A stretch of DNA of 64,000 nt from Ochotona curzoniae (GCF_017591425.1 NW_024466599.1:20932001-20996000); one strand, 5' to 3'. Positions 12,568 through 25,750 are shown, counted from the first letter of the stretch. Notes: a model not told the origin generated them from the letters alone. Program-made: numbers and translations.

Positions 12568-13070
12568 AGTCATGTGTCACAGAATGATGTTTTGTTAAAT
12601 GATTGGGCTGCATAAATAACGGTAGTCATTAGGAGCTGAAAAGCTTCATAGCCTAGTGGTGGCATGGTACAATATATTAGTCACATGTTTGTAGTGATGC
12701 TGATATAAATAAATGTGTGTGCCAATCACATAAAGGTATACCACATATAGTATGTAAAGTAGGTCATACTTCATGATGATAATAAATTACTATCTGCCTG
12801 GCTTATGGATCTACCATGCTAGACTTGCATTGTTTTTAAGAGTGTACTGATTCTGTCCATAAAAACAGCAAGCAGTGTTACAATGGCAATAACATACATG
12901 ACTCATGTTTACTATGCCTCTCAATTGCATCAGGAGGTCATGTGGACAACTGGCCTGCATCATCGAGGTCTAAGCGCAGGCAGGATGTTCTCACAGCAAT
13001 GGAATTACACGGTGATGCATTTCTCAGAACATGCCCTCCCCAGCAAGCGATGCATAACCCATGTAGTTAC
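12568..13070. mobile_element. Nonautonomous DNA transposon with terminal inverted repeats
   Basis: The left end 'gcagtcatgtgtcacagaatgatg' class sequence and the right end (about 13005-13070), read on the minus strand as 'gggttatgcatcgcttgctgg' then 'tctgagaaatgcat', belong to one inverted-repeat pair. They match a common ~0.5 kb mammalian DNA transposon; I believe Tigger-like, but the family is not certain. Confidence 0.65.
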
Positions 13071-13084
13071 TCATAAATGTGCGC

Positions 13085-13205
13085 ATTGAATACACATCCC
13101 TCACCAGTCTGTAAACCCATGACAGCAAAACCTATGTCTTTTCATTGCTCTATGTTCCACATTCAGCACAACGTCTGATCTACTGAAGCTATTCGACCAT
13201 TCTTT
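13085..13205 (+). mobile_element. Possible LINE-2 3' end
   Basis: The order 'ctgtaaacccatgacagcaaaacctatgtctttt', 'ctatgttccacattcagcacaac' resembles the L2 3' untranslated end. Diverged. Confidence 0.45.
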
Positions 13206-13404
13206 GTTAAACTACCATTTCAAAAAAGAAAATAAAAATGAGAAAATGTGGAGGAAAAGAAGGAAGACAGAGGGAAATATTGGAGGGCAGGGGTAATAAC
13301 CTAATGAAATGCTGGAAGGCCCCACATGTTGGAGAAAGGACAATAAATAACTGGAAAGCATAACTATAGTCACAGCCATGTCAACAAGGCACAGATTACA
13401 GGTG

Positions 13405-13545
13405 TACAGCAGAGAGGTTAGGACTCCAATGTTGTTCACTTCACTTACTGACTATGTGACCTTGGCCATATTACTTCTCAGAATCTCAGAGTTTCCACTA
13501 AAATCACATCATGTAGGAGGAAGGATTAAGTACAGTAATTTGCTT
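13405..13545 (+). mobile_element. MIR SINE relic
   Basis: 'cacttactgactatgtgaccttggcc' and the following 'ttctcagaatctcagagtttcc' match the MIR core in order. Confidence 0.7.
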
Positions 13546-16380
13546 AAAACTATTCAATGGTAGCTTTTCTCATCATGAATAAGTTAAAAAGAAGAATTTA
13601 GCCACCAGTAAATATTTTCCTAAGATCTTTCCAACAAGCACAGGGAAGTCTCATAAAAGTTGGATCCTCACATCTACCCCCAGAAATATTTTTAAATGAG
13701 TTGGAAAGAATTTTCAGAGGTGACTCCCAAAACCAGAGCGTTCTGGATGGAATGCTAAATGAAAATCTACATGGATTGGATTGAAAGGTTTTGTCACACA
13801 CATCCTCTCTCTTTTTGATATCTGAATCTTCTCTCTCTAGTTTTCCCCTCCAGATTTTCAACATTACGACATCACTTGTCCTGAGTACATTCTCTCTTCA
13901 CCCTCTGAATGCTCTAATATCTCTGATATTCCATTTTCTCTCCTCTTCTTTACACTGATGAACTACTTCAGCAACTACTTAACGACATTTTCTTTCAGGA
14001 GGATTCATACTTAATCAGCACTTTCTCTAAACTTTTTTTCTACCTGCAATTTCCCTCTCTAATGCAGCTTTGTGCCTTGCTCTTGGCCAGACACAATGGC
14101 ATTTCCACTTCATCTCTGAAGCATCTCCTTGATTAGCTTCCATGACGCCATGTGACTCATAGATTTCCCTTCTTCTAAGATAGTTCTTTCTGGTGATGTC
14201 ATTGATTTATTCCACTAGCTATGAGTCTCCCTATATCTAAAATGTGACCTTCCTTCCTTCCTCTCCTTCTTCCTCAAGAAAACGCATTTCCTTTAAAGAA
14301 TTAAACCACCAAATACATGTAAATAGCTCTCATGCCTACATCTATTAATCCTTGCCCCCACATTTGCATGTGCACACCAGACGCCCTCATACCAGAAAAT
14401 GTCATCCTCATACGGATGCTATGCTGTTGCTGTCATCACACCAACCACTCTCCTTGAAACCAGATTCTTCCCCCAATTGTCTTCTTACCAGTTTCCTTGC
14501 ACAAGGTTGCAAAGTCCTGGGTCAAAGCCTTAGACTTTAGACTCCTTCCTGTCTGTTTTCCTTACACATCTGGGTGTCTCTTGACCCAACTCTGACTCTT
14601 TCACTCCTAAAAGAGTGCAGTAGCATCTCAGAGTTCCATCGAGCATCAGCTCTCTGTAGTCTCAGGAAACAAAATACTTATTAAAGAACATGTAGTCAAC
14701 TTACAATCAACACACACCTTCCCTATTCAAGACCTACACACCATCTTAATTACTGAACATAAAATCTAAATTCCAGATTCAATAAGCCAGCCCTACTCAG
14801 AAACCTTTCCCCTCAACCCTCAATATACTTCAGACCTCTCTGTTCTGCCTAGTCCTATTTTCTTACACATAAATGTACATACACTTTGTCTGTCTCACCT
14901 TTCTCCTCCACGCTCTCTGTTCTTTCCCTCTCTCACACTGTGGTTTCTCTTCAGGGTACTGTTTTTGCGCTACTGCTCCAACTTAGAAGTCCCTTCCCTT
15001 TCCAAGAAAAATGTTACATTCATTCCAAGATTCTACTCTCAAATGACCTCTTTCTGGAAGTGCTTTTCTAATACAATGTTCATCTCAGAACCAAAAGGAA
15101 ATCATTATTCTTGGGAGGTACCCTTTGACCTTTATGCCAAAAGGCAATAACTTTACTGTTTTCAAAATTCGAGAGCTATAATTTTTGGTCTTGGAGGACC
15201 TTCACCCTCTTATCATGTACTGAAAAAATGGGAGAGTTCCACCCAGTAACAAGATGGATTGATAACTGGCAGAGTAATTGCCTAAGCCTCCACAAAACCA
15301 ACACAACTTTGCACCACTTGCTTAGTCCTGCAGGGGTGACTTTTATTGGAGTTATGCCTTGTCTGCCTTTTCTCCCCATCTAATGTATGAACCTATCCTG
15401 TAAGGAAGAGATTGTGCTTCACTCAACCTGGTATGCACTCAGTTAAAAGAAAAAACCTAAATAATAAATAAGCATTTCCTCAGGCAAAATTTCAAACTTT
15501 TACATGAAAAGGATGACTTTGATTCCTTTTTGGTGTGCACCTCCCATACAGATCATTATGATGTCTCAGGAACAGGCCAGTATGACCCTGATCTCAAAGT
15601 TCATTCTGCAGGCTCCCAACCGCAACAGAATAGCTAGCATCAGATTAGTCCTTCTGCCAGAAATAGCTATAAAACTGGATAAAATGTGTAAGAAAAACTG
15701 GTTTCAGTCAGTGGATAGTCAGCAGCACAAGAACGTAATCCTGGAGAGAACTAAAAGCAAATGTGGGGGAATTTAGCAACACCCAGAATTTTGCCTAGAA
15801 GTCTTTGTCAGACTCTTAGCATAAAGAAGGGAACCAAATAGACTGACGTGGTCTTATGTCTAGAATACTAAAGCAGCTCGAATTTCTAAAGAGTAAACAG
15901 GAAAAAAAAATGGTGGGAAGAAGAGAGAAACACTAAGATCGCTAAAAATTAGATAGGATATACCTTGAGTCTCTGACTGGATCTCAATCTGTGCACGCAT
16001 AGGTGAGAGCCCACAGGATTAAGCAAAGAGTCTTTACCAGGTAGACTCTCTGTACATGTACAGTCAAATTCAGGTGACTGTACACGGGCTCTTACAATTC
16101 TCACAGGTCAGTAAATGATTGCTTAATAACCAGAGTGGAGAGGCCTCACTACACACCTAAGGCATTCAATGGAGACTCCAGGCCAAACATGAAGAAGAAA
16201 TCTATCATAACACAGGATAAAGGCTTCCGCAAACTCCCTCTGCAAGGGCTTGATGACAGTCACTGAACATATCAGTTTGATGGACAAGCACATTAGCTGT
16301 CAATAAAATTTTACAGTCCTGAAGTGAGGACAATAAAGTCCACATACTTAACAATGCAATAGGATGAAAATGTGGCCCTT
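13546..16380. other. Intron, pyrimidine-rich first half
   Basis: From about 13790 to 15100 the plus strand is notably pyrimidine-rich (many tct and ctc runs). The interval 14940-15100 may hold a diverged L2 fragment. The remainder to 16380 is unique. No gene recognised. Confidence 0.5.
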
Positions 16381-16384
16381 AAAG

Positions 16385-16505
16385 GCATTCCTAAAAGTTC
16401 ATGGGAAATGAAATTCAAACATAAATTTTAATTTTGGTGCAATTTGTTTTGAACTCCATGCAAGATAGGGTGTGTTCAGAAAGTTCATAGAAAATTTATA
16501 TAATA
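16385..16505 (+). mobile_element. Short DNA-transposon-like repeat (left half)
   Basis: Contains 'aaaagttcatgggaaatgaaattc' and 'ttttggtgcaat', the left half of a short palindromic element. The same family occurs more completely at 58839-58972. Family name not asserted. Confidence 0.5.
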
Positions 16506-17859
16506 AACAAACACATCCTAGGCATGGACAGAAAGCTGGTAAGTCTGATACAAATAAGGAGGGCCTGTCAATGTAGCCCAGAAAGAATTAAATCCACTCA
16601 ACCCTGTTTATTACGCTGTTTGCAGTAAAAGTAACTGGATAAAATACCCCTCCCCCCAAAATGACTACTAGAAACTCAAGAAAGTAAATAAAACCAAAAA
16701 TATTACAAAAGACAATAAAGACCTGGAAAAGCAAACCATGTGGAGGTAAGCTTTCTTATCTTTTTTGTCTTATATTCATGAGCCAAATGCTAGCACTCAA
16801 CAAAGCTGTAAGGGTGACACAGACAGCTAAAGGCCCAAAGAAACTTTGTTTCTGGCCAAAAGGCTAGGAAAGGGAGTCTTGTAACTTAGTGAGTATGGAG
16901 GAAAGTCTCCATTTGTTTTTTCCTTCTTTTTTGTTCACATCTCATCATGGTTAATCCTCCACAAGTGAGCACAGCTGATGATGTCAGTGCCCAAACTCCT
17001 ACCAGAAACCCTAGTAGGAACTACATCTTCCGAAGTGTGTGGAGGAAATCCCTGTTCTGTTTGTCTTTACCTCTTTCCCATCTGCTTTGCAAGATGCTAA
17101 GGATGCGGGCAATGGTAATTTGCAAGCACAGGCCTCATTGCAGGAAGCCTGAGGTTAAGGAGAATCCTAAAGAGAAAACAGCTGCAGAAGCAACGATGTT
17201 ATTTCTCTAGTAGAGGAGGGGGATGTCCAGCAATTTGTGGCCATATAAGGCCTGCAAAATCATTTGGTCTGGCTCTGCCAAGGTAATTACAGGTGGGATT
17301 TGCAATTCAATTAATCTATAGCAAGCTAATTTTCAAGTTGATAATTCTGTATGCCCTGCAAATTATGTTATAAATATCACAGTGTTCTTTGGCAGGAAAA
17401 AAAAGGTTCCTCATCCCTGAAAGAAACCATCCCAGGGATCCTGTTCACCCTTATGTTGCACATTTGGGACAGACACAAAGCAGCAAACAGGACTCTGGAA
17501 ATAACACCCAGGTTTAAACCACACCCAAGTCTCCAATCACACAATGTCCTGTACAAAATTTCCAAAATGCAATCTAAAGTTCCTAACATCGAGCAACAAT
17601 AAGAAATGTCCAGTTCCAATGCGTAAATAGGCTCAGCAGATGCCAATGACAAATGAGCCAGATGTTGAAATAATTGGACTTTATAGAAACTACTGTCACC
17701 ATGTTCCAGGAGGTTAAAAGTAAACATTCAGGAAAAAGGATGTGAAAGTGGCTTTCAGCAGAGAAATTACTTTCAAATGCAGAAAATTTAAACTGAAAAG
17801 TTTACTATGTAAGGTAAATAATTATGGCAATGGGGAAAACAGAAGAAAGGGGGATTAAG
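16506..17859. other. Intron; possible TAAT-rich element at 17270-17352
   Basis: Mostly unique. 17270-17352 packs TAATTA (17284-17289), CAATTAAT and GCTAATTTTC motifs in non-repeat DNA and may be a conserved element. No gene recognised. Confidence 0.4.
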
Positions 17860-18361
17860 TTTGGAAACACCAAATTTTCAGATCAAAGAGAAGAAAAATG
17901 AATAACAGAAAGCAAAAAACTGCAGTGCCTCAAGGGCATGTGATCCTGTTACTTCTAGAACAGACATCTCAGTGGAGGAAAGAAAAATGAAGAAGTTGAA
18001 ATAGAAGAAGGAAGAGGAAGAAGAAAGCAAAAAATGAAATAAAGTCAAAGAACTCTCCAAGTTAGATGAAAGATTATAAACTAACACTCAAAAATAAAGA
18101 ACTTCAAACATGATAAATAAAGATATACATATACATCATAATCATATTTATGAAAATCAAGAAGTAAGACAAAAACATGGAGAGCAAATGTACAAGGGAT
18201 CCATAATATAATGGCAGACTGCTCATCAGAAATTATAAAATACAGAATAACATACATACTGTGTAGAAAAAATATGCCTTAGAAATTAAGGCAAAGACAT
18301 TCTTGGATAAAGAAAGACTAAGAAAACCTGTTGTCAGTAATCTCATTCTAAAAGAAACACA

Positions 18362-18602
18362 GGCCCGGCATCAAGCTACAGCATCAGACTGAATCTTCAC
18401 CTTGCATGCACTGGTGCCAGATCGTACTCCAGCTGCTCCACTTCTGATCCAGTTCCCTGCTTGCGGCCTGGGAAAACAATGGAGGATGGCCTAGAGGCTC
18501 CTGGCTCCTGGGTTTGGATTGCAACCACTTGGGGAGTGAGCCAGCAGATGAAGGGTCTTTCTGTCTCTCCTCTACCTTTCAAACAGAAATTTTAAAAATG
18601 TT
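18362..18602 (+). mobile_element. Lagomorph C-SINE with internal deletion
   Basis: Inserted into the ancient L1 with an exact 11-bp target duplication AAAGAAACACA (18351-18361 and 18603-18613). About 80 bases of the SINE body after 'ggaggatggcc' are missing. Confidence 0.9.
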
Positions 18603-19209
18603 AAAGAAACACAAAAGTTCTTTAGGCTTATGGAAAATGAAAAATAGGGGGAAACAAAATTTCTGAAAAGAAAGAAGAGCAAGAGAAATGATATATTAGG
18701 GTCAACATAAAGCATCACTTTCCTCCTAAGTCACTGAAAACATGCCTGATTTCAGGAAACAAAAAGAATGATAAAATCTACCTGGTAATTCTCATGCTCA
18801 GTGAAATAAGCCAGTCCTCAAAAGACTAGCTTCATTTTTTCCCCAGATTTGTGGTAACAAACAGAATAAAAATTGGTCATGTATTTGAGTGAAATTGACA
18901 TTTTTCAGATTTGATTTTGGTTTCTTTCACTTTATTATATTGTTGAGGAACAGCAAGTTTTCTTCTATTTACTTTTTGTAAATCTTTAACCAATGAAAAG
19001 TTAAGTCTGTGATTATAAAACAAACTGAAACTATGCCATCATAAAACTTAGACAAAAAATAAGCAAGGAAGAAGGCGGGGGGAGGGCAGGAGAAAAAGCA
19101 ACACTGTGTTCCTAAGTCTGCTTATATGAAATGTATGAAATGTGCTCAACTTATACACATAAAATATTTTAAAATGTTCTACAAGTGTATTAATTATATA
19201 GATGCAATG

Positions 19210-19513
19210 CAAAAGCAAGCATAGTAGCCTAGTAGCTAAATCCTCACCTTGCAACTTCTGGGATCCCTTATGGGCAACTGGTTCACGTCCCGGCTCATCC
19301 ACTTCCCATCCAGCTCCCTGCTTGTGGCCTGAGAAAGCAGCATGGGAAGGCCCAAAGCCTTGGGACTCTGCATCTGCATGGGAGACCTGGAGGAACGTCC
19401 TGACTCAGACCGACTCAGCTCCAGCCATCTCAACTACTTGGTGAGTGAACCAGTGAATGAAAGATCTTTCTGTGTCTCCTCTCTGTAAATCTACCTTTCC
19501 AAGTAAAAAGGGG
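19210..19513 (+). mobile_element. Lagomorph C-SINE
   Basis: Near-complete copy: 'gtagcctagtagctaaatcctcaccttgca' head, 'cagctccctgcttgtggcctg', 'catgggagacctgga', and a 'ctgtaaatctacctttcc' 3' end. Inserted in the ancient L1. Confidence 0.88.
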
Positions 19514-19542
19514 AGGTGACAGGTGACAAGAGGAAAAGGACC

Positions 19543-19918
19543 AGAGGTCAGCATTGTGGTGTAGTGGATTAAACCACTGCACCAGAATGAGAGCAATCTC
19601 CATAGGAGCACCAATTTGAGTTGCAGCTGCTCTACTCCCAATCTAGCTCCCTATTGATGTATGTGGGAAGGTGCAAAAAATGTCCTGAGTTATTGGGCCA
19701 CTGGCCACTCACATGGGAGACCCAGATAAGAGTTCCTGGCTCCCGGCTGCAGTCTGGCCCATACCAAGCTATTTTGGCCATTTGGGGAATAAAGGAGTTG
19801 GTGGACAAATTATCTCTCTCTTTTTTTCTCTTTCTCTTTCCTCATCCTTCTATCCTCCCTCCTCCTGCCCTTACTCTTGTCTGTTGTTCTGCCTTTCAAA
19901 AAAATTTTAAAAAGAACT
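19543..19918 (+). mobile_element. Lagomorph C-SINE, older subfamily
   Basis: Diverged copy with a long pyrimidine tract (about 19810-19890) before a 'tctgcctttcaaaaaaatttt' end. It lies 29 bases after the preceding SINE. Confidence 0.82.
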
Positions 19919-19999
19919 TTTCAAAGCAATTAATGGGACCAAAAGGTTTTAAGACTTCTATATGTTACTTGAAATGGTAAAATAACTTGAGGAAGAATA

Positions 20000-20075
20000 T
20001 GATATACTTTATACACACACATACATATAGTATATGCTATTTTATACATATATATGTATATACTGAAATTATATT
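20000..20075. repeat. AT-rich dinucleotide-type low-complexity tract
   Basis: Interrupted (TA)n/(CA)n sequence with 'catatatatgtata' able to fold back on itself. Simple-sequence DNA only. Confidence 0.6.
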
Positions 20076-22149
20076 CAAATAACTTCAAAGATGCCAAGAA
20101 AATGACAAGAGTAGAGGAAAAACAGCAAGTTAAATAAAATGACACAAAAATCTAAACAAATTACAAGAAGCCTTAGCATACCAAGTATAAAGAAGAGATT
20201 GTAAAAACATACAAACTGCAATCATATTCTTTCTTCAAGAAGCTCAATATAAATGCAAATAGATTAAAAAGTAAAACCATGGAGAAAACATACCATGCAG
20301 GCACTAATGAAAAGAAAACTAAGGTATAATTCAAAGTAAGCTTCAAAACTATAACCTAAGATAAGAATATAACATAGAATAAGAAGTGATATTGTGTAAT
20401 GTAAGGAATAAAACAATCAATAAGATTAAACATGCATGCACATAATAGGATAGCTTCAAACTACACTAAGCAAAAAAATTTTCAACTGAAGAGAGAAAAG
20501 GACAAACAAAAACTTAGAAACATTTGCACTCCTCTATTTGTAATCCATATAAAAGACAGGAAATCAGTAAGGGAACAAAAGACCTGAACCATGCTATTCA
20601 TCAAATTTACCAAACTGACACTAATTGAACACTCCACCCAACAACTGCAGAACATATGTGCTTTTAAAGCCTTGGGATACTCAAAAAGATCAGAGGTTGT
20701 GCCATAATACAAACTTCAACAATTTTTTAAATGAAATAACACTAAATGTGTTCTCAAAGTATTACCAGAATTACACCAGAAATCAATGAAAGGAAGATAT
20801 CTTTTTTTAAAAAATTCTCCCGCATTTGTAAATAAGGGAGTATATTATAAACAACCCATGGGTCAAAGAGGAAACCCAACCGGGAACTGGAAAAAGTACT
20901 GAAACTGCCTATGTAATTTTTTTTAAGAAGAGGAAGAAGGAGGGTGGGTGGGGGAATGCAATAAGAAAGGAAGACAAGGTGAGAAGTACATGCTTCTAAA
21001 TCTGTATTGTAAAACACATAAGATTGGTTCATCTTATATAAATCACTTAAATATAAAAGTAAAATATTTTGAAGTAGAGGAAAATTAAAAATACAATGTG
21101 ATAAACAAATTGTTACTACAGCTAAACTACTTATTCACGTGTTTATATTACATGTGTTTATATTCGAAAAGAAATGTTTCCATGAGCAAAAGCTTTCACC
21201 TTAAGAAAGAAGAGGGAGAAATAAAATGGTGGAATAGGGTAAGGACTTTGTAATCAGAGAGTCATTACCCAGGGTGAAGCAGAGAGGCCATGACCCCAGG
21301 AAGCAAGTTGATGGAAGAGGGACACAGGGACGCCTGTGGACACAGGAAAGCAGCAGAGCAGTGTTGCAGTGACCAGATACCACAGCAGTGTCCGGTCAGT
21401 GATCAGAGCTGCACACACAGCCAGATGTGAAGGATGTTCACCAGGAGCTCAGGAGGTGAGCCCAGGCGTAGAACTGCCTATCCTGTTGATTTGCTTGATA
21501 CAACATTGAGCAGAAGCTGAGTACAGAGCCCAAGCAGGCGGGTGCAGGAACAGGATGGATTTTATAGCTCAGATTCCCACCACTACCCCATCAGGTGTCT
21601 GAGGAAAAGGCTGTAGGGCTCAAGGAACAACAGAGATGCATAGGCACTGTCCAGGAGAAAAATCACTTCCTGTTAAACACATTGTATGGTCTTGCAGGGA
21701 AAATAGTATCAACTGGGTATCCTACAGGTTCCAACCAAACCAAGTCTGGGTGACCTTTGCTTTTAACGGCCAGCAGTTCTGGCAAAACCAGCACCACTGA
21801 TAAGCCAGTGATTTAAGACAGCTGGTGTCTCCTTAATTGAGGGCACTGCTCGAACCAAGAGTGGGAGAAAGAATGTGCAGGCGGCTGTGTGGACACAGCA
21901 CAAGATCACAGGAGGTGCAAAGTGATGAGCCAGGAGCTGGGGACACAGGGACCAGAGTGGAAGCTTAGCACAAAAGCCAGAGACTGAAACTTGTTGGAGG
22001 GAGTTGCACAGGTGACTGCAAGTGAAGAACCTGATACCAAACGCAGTCAATAAAATGGACCTGTAGACCAGTAGGCAACACAGCTTAGAAACCAGGCCAA
22101 ATGACAGGAATATGTTAACCACAATAGCAATAACAAAGAGCAAAAGAAG

Positions 22150-23150
22150 AGACAAAGGCACAATGAATGTTACCTATGCTTCTCCCACAAAGAGCAAAAG
22201 CCTTTGTCAACCTCAGAAATAACCGAGAAAGACATCAAGAAAATGGGGATAAAGAATTTTTAAAATGTGTTATACAGCTTCTTATCAACAATGAGAAACA
22301 GATACAAGAGTTCAAGGAATTTAAGGAATATGTCACACAGGAAAGAGCAACATTAAAGCAATAAAGCCAAATTATTAACAATGAAGAACACAATGGAGCA
22401 AATTAAAATCTCAGTGGAAAGCTTCAATAATAGAATGACCAAGATAGAAGAAAGAATCTCAGAATTGAAAGACATTTCATTCAATAATGGGAAGGGAAAA
22501 AACGCTGGACAAGGAACTGAGTTAAGCAAAGTATTCAAGAATTAAGGAACACTATTAAAAGGCTGAATGTAAGAGTTATGAGAGTTCCAGAAGTCACTGA
22601 AAGAGAACCCGGGTTTAAAGTTGTATTCGATGGAATAATGAAGGAAAACTTCCCTTATCTGGACAATGAATTGGGAAACAAAATACAGGAGGGACACAGA
22701 ACTCACAACAGGGTCAATCAAAAGCCATCTTCACCGTGACATGTGATATTCAAGCTCTCTTGAGTTGAACACAACAAGAAGATACTTAAATATGCACATG
22801 AAAAAAAAAATGAATTACATACATAGGAACCCCAATCAGACTCACTGCTGTCCTCTTAGGGGAAACTCTACAGGCCAGAAGAGAATGGAGTTACATATTC
22901 CCGATTCCAAAAGGAAAATAATTGTCAGCCCAGAATAACTTACCCAACAAAGCTTTCTTTTGTCTTTGAAAACCAAAGAAAAGTCTTCCACAGTAAAGAA
23001 AAGCTCAAAGAATTCATCTCTTCAGGACCTGTCCTACAAATGATACTTAAAAATGTTCTCTTGACAGAGAAAAGGAATAGCACCCACCAAAACCAAAGGC
23101 AAATATGGGGAACAACCGCAAAATGACAACAGAAGACTAAATCAAATATT
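22150..23150 (+). pseudogene. L1 ORF1 remnant
   Basis: The translation, spread over frames, shows a coiled-coil-like stretch (about 22270-22470, e.g. IEERISELKD) and then the RRM/C-terminal hallmarks of L1 ORF1p: VPEV, KENFPYLD, the 'RIT-PTKLSF' segment and the 'LKEFISSGPVLQ' segment. Several stops and at least one frameshift disrupt it. ORF1p would bind L1 RNA as a trimer; this copy cannot make it. Confidence 0.8.
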
Positions 23151-23489
23151 GAACAATCCATTGCTAAAATGACAGGACCAAAGTACCGACTATTCATATT
23201 AATCCTGAATGTAAATGGCTTAATCTCAGCATCACAGACTACCAGACTGTATCAAAAAACAAAACCCATCTATCTGTTGCCTACAGGAGACACATCTCAC
23301 CAACAAAGATAGGTGGGAACTGAACGCAAAAGGGTGGAAAAAGATATTCCAGGCTAATGGAAAAGAAAAGTGAGCTGGCATAGCTATTCTTATATCAGAG
23401 ATTTTAACATGAAAAACTTAAAAAGACATGAATAAAGACACCACATACTGATCAAAGGATCCATTCAGAAAGAAGGGACCATCTCCTTC

Positions 23490-23870
23490 GTTCTTCTAGG
23501 ATGTTTTAATTGTTTTTTCTGTTCTTTCTTTGCTAGTATGCTAAAGGATTATTTTGCTCATCTTCTTTCAAAAAGCTCTTTCTTGTTGCAATTTTTAAGG
23601 TTTTTTTCAATTGCATTTATTTTTGCTGTGATTTCTATCACCTCTTGCTTCCTGTTCATTTTTTCTTTTTAACAAGTCCTTGAGATGCATTATTAGATCA
23701 TTTATTTGAGATATATCAATTTTTGTAAGTACCTGATGTCATAAATGTTCCTTTACAATACTGTTTTTCTATATCTCATGTGTTTTGATATTTTTCTTTT
23801 TAATTTCATTTCTTTACATTTTTTCCTGTTGTAAACATCTGGATATGATAGTCTGTATTACAAAGTCACT
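23490..23870 (-). mobile_element. Inverted L1 ORF2 segment within the younger L1
   Basis: Reads as L1 ORF2 (between endonuclease and reverse transcriptase) only on the minus strand, while the flanking L1 pieces read on the plus strand. The hallmark on the minus strand is 'aataatgcatctcaaggac' after 'caaataaatga'. Limits are approximate. Confidence 0.7.
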
Positions 23871-24711
23871 AAATGAAAAACCACAAATGAAAAGCCCTTA
23901 AATGAAAAGCCACAAAACAGAATCAACAACAGGAAGAAAAATGGGAAATTTACAACAATGTGAAGTTGAATAACATGCTACTAAATGACCAACGTGTTGC
24001 TGAAGAAATGAAAAAGAAAGTCAAAAACCTTCTTGAAGAAAACAATGCCATTATTTTATCTGTGTGTCACTGAAGAAATTAATAAGGAAAAAATGTAAAG
24101 AAATGAAGATGTACTTCCAATGAAAACGTTAAACATATCTTGACAACAGGATGTTGGACTCTTTGCCATTGTCCATGCCTAAATTGTCAGGATACACTTA
24201 AACAGCAGAAGGATGGACAGTTTATGAAGGACTATACTATTGTAATAATATAGCAGAAACCAGTGGGAGGAGTGTGGGGAAGAGGGAGAGGAAATCCTAG
24301 AACCTATGGAACTGTATCATGAAAGAATAAAACAATCAATTAACTTAAAAAGAAACAAGGAGAGCAAATTAAGGCAAAAGAAAGGAATAAAAGATAATAA
24401 AGAATATAAATCAATGTAATTAGAATTAGAGAAATAATTGAGGAAAATATCATTAAAAGCTGGTTAGTGGTAAAATTTCAATAAAATTGGCAAACCTAAG
24501 GCTAGAATGACCATAAAAAATGAAAAGAAACAATTCAAATTAACCATATAAACTATCAAAGAGCAGACATGACTAATGACCCTACATATACAAAATATGG
24601 TAAAAGCATAACCAATTCTAATTAAATAAATTAATTTAAGATACAGTGTAGAGGCCATGCAAAAGCTCAACTGACTAATATTCCACCTGTAAATGCAGAC
24701 ATCCTATATGT

Positions 24712-24985
24712 GGTGAGTGTACTGTTGTGTGCTGATTCACTTCCAATCTAGCTTCATGTTTATGGCCTGAGAAAGCAATGGAAGATGACCCAAAGCCTTG
24801 GGACCCCGTACCCATGTGGGAGACCTGGAAGAAGCTCCTGGCTCCTATGTTCAGACTGGCTCAGCTCTGTCCACTGCAGCCATTTGGGGAATTAACGAAT
24901 GGATGCAAGATTTTTCTTTCTGTGCTTCCCCTGATTTCTGTAAACCTGCTTTCCCTATGAAAATGAATAAATCCTCTAAAGAAAA
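24712..24985 (+). mobile_element. Lagomorph C-SINE, 5'-truncated
   Basis: Starts in the middle of the head and retains 'agcttcatgtttatggcctgag', 'cccatgtgggagacctgga' and the A-rich end. Inserted in the ancient L1. Confidence 0.82.
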
Positions 24986-25427
24986 AAAGATACAGTCTAA
25001 AGTACACTTAAAAAGAAACAGACAACATAATCCAACAATCACTTTTAAATAAAATACAATTAATACCTAAATATTTTCCAACAAAGAATATCTATACTAG
25101 GCCAAAATGGCAAATTATGCTTAATGGACATTGCAGAAAGAAAAAACTCCAACTCTTTTTCAGAAGTAGGACAAGAGGAGAAAGCATCTGTTACATGGGC
25201 CCTAAAGCCAATCAAAGAAAGAAAATGTGCAGACCAATAATCTTCATGAACTTAAATGCAGAAATCCTCACTAAGATATTAGGGAGCTGACCAACAATGA
25301 ACAAAAGGATAATTGCAAATGACCATGTGGGATTATTCAGCAATGTCACTCTAATTCAGCATTTGAAAATCAAGCAATAAAGTTTATCACATCTAAAAAA
25401 CAAAAAAGAAAGACTGGACACTCATCT

Positions 25428-25750
25428 CCCTAGGTGCAATGGCTGAGGGAAGCCAAGTAGTGCATCATAAGGATGCAACAGCCGCCCTGTGGAGAAGACG
25501 CCCTGAGGAGGAACTGAGGCCTGAACCTGATACCAGCACCAGCTTCCTGGCCATGCCCACCAGCCACATCAAGAAGTGTATTCTGGAGCCTCAGCCAAGT
25601 TTCAATTTCTGCAGCCTTGTTTGTTATGACCACAACCTCTTGACAGACTCTAACCAAAATCACCCAGCTGAGCTGCTCCCAAATTCCCAGCTCACAGAAA
25701 CTACAAATGAGAGTCAAATTCATGTTGAACCACAACTTAGGGAGTGATTT
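25428..25750 (+). mobile_element. MaLR/MLT1-type LTR relic inside the ancient L1
   Basis: The interval has 'gaggaactgaggcct', 'gaccacaacctcttgacaga' and 'cccagctgagctgctcccaa' then 'cagaaactac', the expected order for an MLT1-class LTR. Ancient L1 ORF2 sequence is present on both sides, so the LTR inserted into it. A long minus-strand frame here is antisense noise. Confidence 0.6.

Larger units (their letters stand above)
21195..24360 (+). mobile_element. Younger L1 LINE, rearranged and internally deleted
   Basis: A second L1 inserted in the ancient one. A 5' UTR-like segment (about 21195-22160, beginning 'ggagaaataaaatggtgg') is followed by ORF1 (about 22150-23150) and the first part of the ORF2 endonuclease (from about 23170). 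At about 23490 the sequence switches to antisense ORF2. It returns to sense ORF2 linker sequence at about 23870 and ends in an L1 3' UTR ('cagaaaccagtgggaggag', 'aactgtatcatgaaagaata') near 24360. Most of ORF2 is missing, so the copy is dead. Confidence 0.75.
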
